Assembly: GCF_050624435.1 (NCBI RefSeq)
Contig: NC_134546.1
Location: forward strand, 10,253,001-10,317,000
Direction: 5' to 3'
DNA: 64,000 bases
DNA from: Tenrec ecaudatus
Lineage: Eukaryota; Chordata; Mammalia; Afrosoricida; Tenrecidae
Part shown: one piece after another, positions 56,772 through 64,000 of the stretch
Layout: every line of letters starts with the position of its first letter
Numbering within the stretch: position 1 is the first letter of the stretch
Notes under the pieces: model-generated
Seen by the model: only the letters and a program-made list of their open reading frames with translations
Told to the model about the DNA's origin: nothing
The model's database searches: none
Translations under genes and position numbers: made by a program

Positions 56772-57510
56772 TTGGAGTTATTGTTTTATTTTCTATTGTT
56801 GCTTTGTTTTGCTTGGTCTTGTGTTTGTGCATATTATTATCTCTGCATGTCTATGTAGATTAGATAGGTGGGATAAACAAGCCAGAGGAAAAAACAACAG
56901 GATGACAGTTCCTGGAGGACATGGGAAAGGGTGAGGTGGGGGGAAGGAGGTGGTTGTTAACAAACCCAGGGACAAGGGAACAACAAATGACCAAAATCGA
57001 TGGTGAGGAGGGTGTAGGAGGTCTGATAGGGCTTGATCAAGGGCAAGGTAACCAAGAGGAATTACTGAAACAAAAATGAAGGCTGAACATGATAGTGGGA
57101 CAAGAGGAAAGTAAAAGGAAATAGAGAAAAGACATAGAAAGCAAAGGGCATTTATAGAGGTCTAAATATAGGCATGTAAATATATTTATAGAGGATGATG
57201 GGAAATAGATCTACATGCATATATTTACAGGTTTAGTATTAAGGCAGCAGGTGAACATTGGACCTCCACTCAAGTACTTCCTCAATGCAAGAACACTTTG
57301 TTCTAATAATCTGGCATTCTGAGATGCTCACCTTCCTGATACGATCACTGAAGACAAAGCAGGTGCATAAGCAAATGTGGTAAAGAAAGCTGATGGTGCC
57401 CAGCTATCAAAAGATATAGCATCTGGTGTCTTAAAGGCTTGAAGATAAATAAGCAGCCATCTAGCTCAGAAGCAACAAAGCCCATGTGGAAGAAGCAGAC
57501 GCATTATTTG
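56772..57510 (+). mobile_element. Compound inverted L1, copy B, plus-strand half
   Basis: Starts ttggagttattgttttattt, as in copy A, and extends further: through gctgatggtgcccagctatc and agccatctagctcagaagc to about 57510. Its last part is an inverted duplicate of the minus half. Confidence 0.75.
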
Positions 57511-57514
57511 ACAG

Positions 57515-57850
57515 CAAAGGGCTGTCCTGTCAGCATTTCTTTAAGAAACCCGACTCCATCTACCTGACAGCACTGAACTTGCCCCTTCAGGTATCTTGTT
57601 TCCAAACTTCAAGAACACTTCAAAGGAGCACAATTTGAGTACCTTGAAGATCCCATAGCTGTTGTTCTGATGTGTCAGTCAAAGGGCACTTCTTCAGGTC
57701 AGAATTAGGGAGACGGAAGCCCCGCCTTCAGCAGTATGTAGATGTAGGTGGGTGTTTGTCAAGAAATAATAGCTTCACATTTTGATAATTTTGTTTGATA
57801 AAGGTTTCTATGATTTCGTAGCAGTGCTATATTTGCCTCTGAACACTATG
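57515..57850. other. No gene or repeat recognised
   Basis: Mixed sequence with nothing supported. Confidence 0.45.
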
Positions 57851-57854
57851 AGGG

Positions 57855-58125
57855 AGGGGGATGGTGGTAATTCACTGGCAGATCCTATCTTCCTGTGGGA
57901 GATCTGGGTTCAATTCCTGGCCAACACACCTTAAGCTTCACTCATTTGGCAGTGGAGCTATGTGCTGCTGTGCTGCTCAGCAGAATTCAGCTGAGCATCC
58001 AGACGAAGATGCACTCTGAAGAAAGCCTACTCTTGAACGCTGACGGTTTTAAAAACTGGCCCCATCATGCATGGAGTCCTCATGATCCAGGACCAGCATG
58101 ATGACAGCTAACAGTAATAACAGCT
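57855..58125 (+). mobile_element. tRNA-Gly-derived SINE with RTE-like 3' end
   Basis: The head resembles tRNA-Gly: ggtaattcactggcagatcc, then gggagatctgggttcaattc and ctggccaacacacc, including a B-box-like gggttcaattcc. The body and tail (aaagcctactcttgaacgct, then ccaggaccagcatgatgaca and gctaacagtaataacagc) resemble RTE text. This is a second SINE lineage, distinct from AfroSINE. It is too mutated to be a functional tRNA. Confidence 0.6.
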
Positions 58126-58417
58126 GCACATTGTTGAGGGCCTTGTGACCACTTCTAAAGCTGTGCAACTCGTAGACTGAAGATGTCTCGAATCTTTGTG
58201 ACTTTGGGGTGGGAAAGAACCACTGAAATCAGACCCCCAAAGTACAAGCTGTAAAATAACATTTTGACAGATTTGACAGGGCCAACATTAAAGATCCATG
58301 GTCATCTCAGTTGTGCAGACAGGACAGCTTGGAAGGATATATGTAGAAGCTATTGAAACCACAGTCTAGCATACATACACCACAGGCTGCCAGGGCATGT
58401 GTTCAATAAAGTGGACC

Positions 58418-58580
58418 CGGTGAGCCTGTAGAGTAAGTGCTGGGCTGCTAACCACGTGGCCAGTGGCCGAAACCCACCAGCAGCTCTGATGGAGGAAGAG
58501 GAGGCTAGCTGCTCTTGAAGAGATTTATAGCCTCAGATGAGTTGGTCTCAACGCATTGGAATCAGCTCAATGGCAGCAAT
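58418..58580 (+). mobile_element. AfroSINE
   Basis: Includes gtgctgggctgctaaccacg, then gaaacccaccagcagctctg and tail attggaatcagctcaatggc. Confidence 0.8.
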
Positions 58581-58584
58581 CATC

Positions 58585-58960
58585 AACTTTATATATTGTT
58601 GTTTACAGGTGAGGCTTATGCTGTTGGCCACTGTCAAGTGGACTTACATTTCTAACTATTTTCTTGAAGATAGAGGTGAATTCTGATTTGTTGCATTCTT
58701 TCTCCCTTTGGCTTCTAGGTGGGTTTAACACATGGGACTAAGGCTTATAGAAGATAGAGTGAGGGAAAAGAGAGAGGTTCGGGTGTTTTTCCACTGGTGT
58801 TTTCACAGTAGATTGCCTCTGGTTGACTGTGTTCCATGAGTAAAAGACACTGCTCTTGTCAAGGAGAAGTGCTGCAGTGACACTCTTGTGCTGGCAGTCT
58901 TGTCTCTTGGTGACTATGGGCATTAGTCCTTCTGCTGCTTCCAACCTCAGCTCCTAGACT
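58585..58960. other. No gene or repeat recognised
   Basis: Mixed sequence. The frame at 58738-58944 has no domain. Confidence 0.45.
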
Positions 58961-58964
58961 CTAT

Positions 58965-59450
58965 CTTGTGATTCAAGGATGTTACTTTGAGCACTAAGGT
59001 GCTCCTGATCTGAGCCAGGGGATTTTCAGTCACCTCATATGCATGTGAAAGTTGGAACCTTGAATAAGGACATCTGAAGGAGAATTGATGCATTTGAATT
59101 ATGGTGCTGGTGAGGAATATTGAAAATACCACGGACTGCCAAAAGGACAAACAAATCTGTCTTGGAAAAAGTACAGCCAGAATGCTCCTGAGAAGCAAGG
59201 GTGGTGAGACTTTGTCTCACATGCTTTGGACTTGTTGTCAGGAGAGACCAGACCTGGAAAGGGACATCATGCTTAGTAAAGCAGAGGGGCATCGAAAAAC
59301 AGAAAGGCCCTTGACAAGATGGATTGACACAGTGGTTGCAACAATGGGCTCAAACATAACACATTGGTGAGGATGGCGTGAGGCCAGGTGGTGTTTTGTT
59401 CTCTTGTATGGAGGGTCATGAAGAGTGGGAACCACTCTAACAACCAGCAG
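58965..59450 (+). mobile_element. RTE (BovB-clade) LINE 3' region
   Basis: Includes the C-terminal coding text VDCQKDKQ-like (here TDCQKDKQICLGKS) and TRWIDTVVATMGSN, then gggtcatgaagagtgggaac. It aligns with the second half of 29404-30404. The antisense frames at 59238-59720 (160 residues) and 59273-59629 are shadows. Confidence 0.85.
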
Positions 59451-59654
59451 GAGCAGCACCACCACCACCATGTGATTCCATGAGACATCCCTGCCTGAGT
59501 CCTCCACCACTTCCCTTGTAAATAATTCCTTTGAACATATACTCTCTTCAAGGATCTTAATATGAATGTGCCATCTGTTTCCTGCTGGGACCCTGACTGA
59601 AAAACAACAAATAAAAATGTATTGTGCATAGCAACACATGAGGTTTAAAAAATC

Positions 59655-59790
59655 TGAAGCTAAACCATTTTCTGGGAAAAAGTTGAGGCTTTCTACTCCT
59701 ATAACAAGATAACGTCTCACAAAGCCACAGGAGCAGTTCTACCCCATTCTATAGGGTCACTATGAGCTAGAATCAACTTGATGGTCTTGA
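59655..59790 (+). mobile_element. AfroSINE, 3' half
   Basis: Includes gaggctttctactcctataa, then ctatagggtcactatgagct and agaatcaacttgatggtc. The head is lost. Confidence 0.75.
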
Positions 59791-59997
59791 GTGAAGCCAT
59801 TTTCTCAGATTTAAGCAACTCACTCACAAAAATTACTCATACGATCCTCTCCCCACAACCTCATTTCTCAGAAGAATTCAACAACTACTCCAGATAAAAC
59901 CACCCACGGCAGTGGATTCTGACTCATGTGCAAACTAGAATGACTCCAGGAGGGTTTTCATGGCTGGGCCCTTTTGGGCTCATCTGTGGACAACTAG

Positions 59998-60158
59998 CCT
60001 GTTGTCACCAAGTTCATTCCAACTCACAGCGACTCTAGAGGACAGAGTAGAACTGCCCCAAAGAAATTCCTAAACTGAAATCTTTATGGGAACAGACAGT
60101 CTCTCTCTTTCTTCTGTGGGGTGCTGGAGATTGGAAACCCTGACCTATGGGCCGAACT
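59998..60158 (-). mobile_element. AfroSINE, 3' portion
   Basis: Includes cctgttgtcaccaagttcat, then gaggacagagtagaactgcc. The reversed head is not recognisable. Confidence 0.7.
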
Positions 60159-60164
60159 CGGTTC

Positions 60165-60895
60165 TGCTGTGGTTGTTTTTTAAACCAGAGAAGGGTACTG
60201 AGGTCAGAGGTGGTGCTTCCAGCCTCTGCGATACATCTGTTTCTTCTTCTATCCCCCCCCCCCCCCCCAGAGTTCTCTCTGGGAGGAACACAGAACTAAT
60301 CTGTTTCAATCTCTTCTTGAACTAGCCAAATGTATTTCCAGGAATATGTGCATTTTAAAACTGGGCTCCAGGATTAAAAAAATAAATAGAGGTGGGGAAC
60401 CTGGAATGGTGGAGATCTCAGGCCTTGGGACACTGAGGTCAGAAATGAATGTTGGACCTCATCTATTCTGACTTTCCCAGATGTGTGCTGTCACCCTCAG
60501 CAGAGTTTTGTGTTAGTGCAGCTGTTCAGAACTTTCCAGTGGATCACGTGTTTACCTTTTGCAGCAACATCAAGGGAGAACTTAGTCTCCCCGTCTTGAA
60601 AATATCAGCACAAAACAATACCTAGAGGTGGTTGTTGATTATTTGATAGCATGTTTGAGGAAAAAATCGTTCCTGTTGCCCCTCTTTTCAGCCCTGCCCC
60701 AAATCTCATTTAAATGGAAGGAAATCAAATAAACAAGCTTGAGCAATCGAGGAACCTGAAGATAGCAGGTGATGCGGGCAGGTGAAGCACCCGTGGACAC
60801 ACATGCAAATCACTCAAACTATATACTGACCAAGCAAATGACATGAACATTTTTTAATCTAACTCAATGATTTGAAAAAGCTGCTTTGTGCCATC
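60165..60895. other. No gene recognised; contains a poly-C run
   Basis: Repeat-poor sequence with sixteen C bases at 60253-60268. A splice-acceptor-like ccttttgcag near 60560 has no convincing exon after it. Confidence 0.4.
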
Positions 60896-60899
60896 AGTA

Positions 60900-61083
60900 T
60901 ACTCACTGCCAGCTAGTCAGTTCTGACTCATTATCAGCCTGTAGGACATGGTAGAACTGCCCCGGTGGGCTTTGGAGACAGCAGCTCTTTGAGGGGGCAG
61001 AAAGCCTCATCTTTCTGATGGTTTCAAACTATTGACCTTGAGGTTAGCAACCCAACACAAAATCCATTATGCTACAAGGACTC
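60900..61083 (-). mobile_element. AfroSINE
   Basis: Includes cactgccagctagtcagttc, then ggacatggtagaactgcccc and the reversed head ctacaaggactcc at 61083. Confidence 0.8.
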
Positions 61084-61089
61084 CTTGTG

Positions 61090-62390
61090 TCAATGAAGAT
61101 GGAATCTAGACTCTTCTTTGAGCCAAGTTTCTCACCAGAAAGCCACATTAATTACACAATTCATTTTACATAGAAACTGGCAGAATTAGATTACTTCCAC
61201 TAACTTGTAAACTAATATGACAGCACCTTATTAAGAAAAATGGTGTGGAGAGCAGTGTCTGACTCCCTTGTAATTCACAGAGGGGAAGGAGATTCGCTAA
61301 CATTAGCACCAACTGTTTCAGGCTGATTCCTATGAGGCAGGGATCAGGCACACCTGTACCCATTGACCTTTTACCACTTCTGACACTAATCACTTGCCCA
61401 AGGCACTTCTTGCTTGTCTGCCTAGCTAGAAAATTCATCACAATGGTCACACAGAACTCACAGACTACTCACATTCATGGAGTTTATTAGGGAAGTTAAT
61501 AAAAAACAAGCAAACTCAGCAGACATAGAGTTGATTCCAACTCATGGCAACCCTATTGGACAAGGTAGGACAGAAACCCCTTGGGTTTCTGAGACTATTA
61601 CTCTTCACTGGAGTAGAAAGCTTCATCTCTCTCAAGGAGCAGCTGGTGGTTTTGAACTGTTAATCTTGCAGTTGGCAACCCAACTAGTGACTACTTAAAA
61701 AATTACAATTCAGAATCAGATATGTGTATGGCACAGTTCTTCCAGTTAAGACAGTTTTTTTCTCTCCCATGCCTGCAGACATGCCTCTCTGGCCCTTGGC
61801 CTCTGTCCTGCTAAGGCAATGACACAAAGTTCTTTTAGCACCGCTGAAAAATCACCAAGGGCCATCCACTCCACCAAAAGTACTCAACTCTAAATCTATG
61901 GTTCAGTGAATCTAGCTTCCCTATTAAGTGTCTGGAAGCACCCCACTCCACAAGCAAGCCTCCTGCCCTAAGCTTTACTCCAGCCATGGGCTGGGAAGCC
62001 CATCATTCTGTCCCATGCTCCAACTCTTGGCTTAGTTGCTGCTGCTCCTCTGCCACTCTGCTACTGTCACAACTCTCTGTCCCTAGATCAAGGAGGTTCC
62101 ATGCACAGGGATCTCAGGGTCCAAATGTAATGCTCTGTTCCTGGCCTTCTTCCTTGATGGTAGTGAAATGCCCTTCCTGCTTCTGAGATGATTCATTGTA
62201 AACCTGGCAAGAAGGCTGAACAGACCAATCCCCTCTTTAGAACTTCCCAGTTTTTACAAGCACAATTAGCCCCGTTGACAAAGCTTTCAGCATCTTCCCT
62301 CACCTTCTCTTACTGAAACCCATCAGGAAAAGAGGAAACATTTCCCATTTAGATGGGCCCACTCAGTCATTTGGTGGGAGTTACAAAGGT
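61090..62390. other. Possible unrecognised dispersed repeat
   Basis: About 1.1 kb after removing the SINE at 61505-61692. The texture (catggagtttattagggaag, then cttccctattaagtgtctgg) resembles old LTR or L1 elements, but I cannot name it. Frames at 61166-61450 and 61986-62186 have no domain. Confidence 0.3.
61505..61692 (-). mobile_element. AfroSINE inserted in the unassigned block
   Basis: Includes agttgattccaactcatggc, then cttgggtttctgagactatt and gctggtggttttgaactgtt. Confidence 0.85.
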
Positions 62391-62394
62391 TATG

Positions 62395-63060
62395 GCTAGA
62401 GCTGGAGAGGATGTGGAGAGATAGGAGCGCTCATACATGGCTGGCAGGACTGTAGAACTGTGCAAATCAGCACTATGCAAATCAGTATGGCCCTTCCTTA
62501 AACAAATGCAGATTCAATGATCTTATGCTGCTGCAATCCCTGGACTGAGCATACACCCTAAAGAAATACAGAGTACAATGTGAACAGACGTATGCACACC
62601 AATGTTTATTGCAGCAATTTTCATAGTAGCCAAAGCATGGAAACCACCCAACATTCTAATTATAGAGGAGTGGGTAAACAAATTCTGCTATATTCATACA
62701 ATGGAATAGTACGCATCAATAAACAATGATGACTTATTAAAACACTTCAAGACATCAGCAAAACTGAGGCCATTATGCTTAGCAAAGTTAGTCAGTCTTA
62801 TCAAGATAAATACTTAATGACACTTTTAAAATAAAAAGTGGTTTTCACACCAAAAGCTAAGACTTTGATGACAATAAGGAGCCAGGGGCGGGAGTGGGGA
62901 CCAGGAGAGGGGCAGGACAGGAAATAACGGAGGGGGAAAGGAGAGGACCACATTGACGGTGGCTTTGATGGGATGTCCTGACTGATTTCATTTTTTGAGG
63001 CGGTTGTGCAACTACATAGAATGTGCGGCTTTAAAAACTCAAATTTAAAAAAGGAAATGA
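62395..63060 (+). mobile_element. L1 ORF2 C-terminal and 3' UTR fragment
   Basis: Includes gctggagaggatgtggagag, then gcacaccaatgtttattgca, tagtagccaaagcatggaaa and atggaatagtacgcatcaat. These are conserved blocks at the end of mammalian L1 second frames. Frames are broken. Confidence 0.8.
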
Positions 63061-63099
63061 GAGCGAAAGCTCACGGCTTTTAAAACCCTGTAGCTTCCT

Positions 63100-63445
63100 C
63101 ACCCGTCGAATCTAAACATTTGTCTGAGTGGCTTAAAAAGGAGAAAAGTAAAACTGAAGTGGACTGGGAGTCCTTAGGAACATGTGAGTCCATTTCAACA
63201 TACGACGGGGAAATGATTCTGGCTAGAAAGCCCTCGCAAGTAAGTCATCCACGGCACATGTTCCCATTGGGCCCTGGAAAAGCAAAAAAGAGGGAGACCT
63301 GTGATGAGATGGGTTGGCACAGTGGCGGCCGCAACGGGCTCAAACTTGACAGGGATTGTGGGGCAGCACCTGACGAGGCAGTGTTGCCTTCTGGGGTACG
63401 TGAGGTCGTTATGAGTCAGAATCGACAAGACCTAACAACAACAAA
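63100..63445 (+). mobile_element. RTE (BovB-clade) LINE 3' end
   Basis: The clear part starts near 63250: gagatgggttggcacagtgg, then caacgggctcaaacttgaca and gtcgttatgagtcagaatcg, ending in cctaacaacaacaaat. The frame at 63120-63464 is a scrambled reading of it. Confidence 0.75.
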
Positions 63446-63547
63446 TCCATTTGGTGCTTGCTGAATTAAAACAAAACCCCAAAGCCACCTTACACATGTT
63501 CCCTTCTGGGTGAAAATAGTTGGCTTTAGACCACAGGTATCTCCTGA

Positions 63548-63742
63548 GTGCTGATGGAATAGTGGTTACTTGGCCTGAGATTCCCAAGGTCAGCAGTTTG
63601 AAACCAACACCTGCTCCCTGGGCGAAGGATGGGGCTTTCTACTCCTGTAAACAGTTACAGTCTCAGGAACCCACAGGAGCAGTTCTACTCTGTCCTATGG
63701 AATCAGAATCAACCGATGGTGGTGTGTTTGGTTTGTATTTTC
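63548..63742 (+). mobile_element. AfroSINE
   Basis: Includes gagtgctgatggaatagtgg, then gctttctactcctgtaaaca and tail atcagaatcaaccgatggtg. Confidence 0.85.
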
Positions 63743-63754
63743 TATGTGCTAACT

Positions 63755-63942
63755 AACAGCCATGGAGTTGACTCCAACTACTGATGACCTCAGCTTTGCT
63801 TCACAGGGTTTTTAATACCTGGCTTTTTGGGAATGGATTATCAGACCTTTCTGCTGAGGTACCTCTAGGTAGAGCTGAAATTCCAACTGTTTATTTAGCA
63901 ACAGAATGCATTAACTACTCACACTACCCAGGGCCTCTGAAG
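63755..63942 (-). mobile_element. AfroSINE, diverged
   Basis: Includes cagccatggagttgactcca and ends with a mutated reversed head (ctacccagggcctctg). It lies tail to tail with the preceding SINE. Confidence 0.65.
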
Positions 63943-64000
63943 GGGAGAGTAGGAATAAACATAGAAACAAATAAACAGTACAATTTTCAGGAACGAAGGG

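Noticed and set aside
57870..57945. A possible tRNA-Gly gene
   Set aside because: The tRNA-like head is mutated, cannot form a full cloverleaf as read, and continues into a SINE body.
59238..59720. A 160-residue minus-strand frame
   Set aside because: It is antisense to the RTE coding region at 58965-59450.
60560..60640. A possible exon after ccttttgcag
   Set aside because: The following sequence has no recognised product and no convincing donor.
1..64000. A prokaryotic or phage system
   Set aside because: There are no operons or dense coding, and many vertebrate retrotransposons; the window is mammalian nuclear DNA.

Overview
The window looks like ordinary nuclear DNA of an afrotherian mammal, most probably a tenrec (lesser hedgehog tenrec lineage). 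Two kinds of evidence support this. First, about 45 tRNA-derived SINEs carry the AfroSINE signature: a head reading GGAGCCCTGGTGG, a middle reading GGCTGCTAACC, and a tail reading TATGAGTCGGAATCGACT. Second, three copies of the SPIN hAT transposon are present. SPIN entered a scattered set of tetrapods by horizontal transfer and, within Afrotheria, is known to me from tenrec. No prokaryotic gene architecture, CRISPR array or operon is present. I could not support any intact protein-coding gene; nearly all open frames are antisense or out-of-frame readings of retrotransposons or of GC-rich DNA.

Layout. 1-19,700: AT-rich sequence with LINE-1-type 3' UTR copies, old L1 tails, AfroSINEs, RTE (BovB-clade) fragments, a class II-like retroviral LTR (5,824-6,451) and a SPIN miniature element (17,939-18,131). 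19,700-21,400: a GC-rich CpG island headed by thirteen perfect GGGGCA units. It has CCAAT boxes and a near-consensus minus-strand splice donor ending at 20,337, so it is probably a promoter with a non-coding first exon of a gene I cannot name. 21,400-29,000: mainly unassigned AT-rich sequence with MIR, L1 and SINE copies. 29,400-30,400: the longest RTE copy, with a degraded reverse transcriptase. 32,450-33,890: a dense, partly nested SINE cluster. 34,000-45,000: further dispersed repeats, a second SPIN miniature element and a compound inverted L1. 45,189-45,668: a longer SPIN derivative. 50,156-52,000: a Tigger-like DNA transposon split by a recent L1. 53,099-53,532 and 55,644-56,314: two LTRs with target-site duplications. 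56,321-57,510: a second compound inverted L1 with the same internal junction as the first. 57,500-64,000: a tRNA-Gly/RTE composite SINE, two RTE 3' ends, L1 and SINE copies.

How the parts relate. RTE elements and AfroSINEs share their 3' ends, which fits SINE mobilisation by RTE machinery. The L1-type family supplies most of the LINE mass. SPIN, the mariner-like miniature elements and the Tigger-like copy are DNA transposons. The LTRs record at least two retroviral lineages. The only host regulatory element I can argue for is the CpG island. Family names come from remembered consensus features and were not checked by any search.
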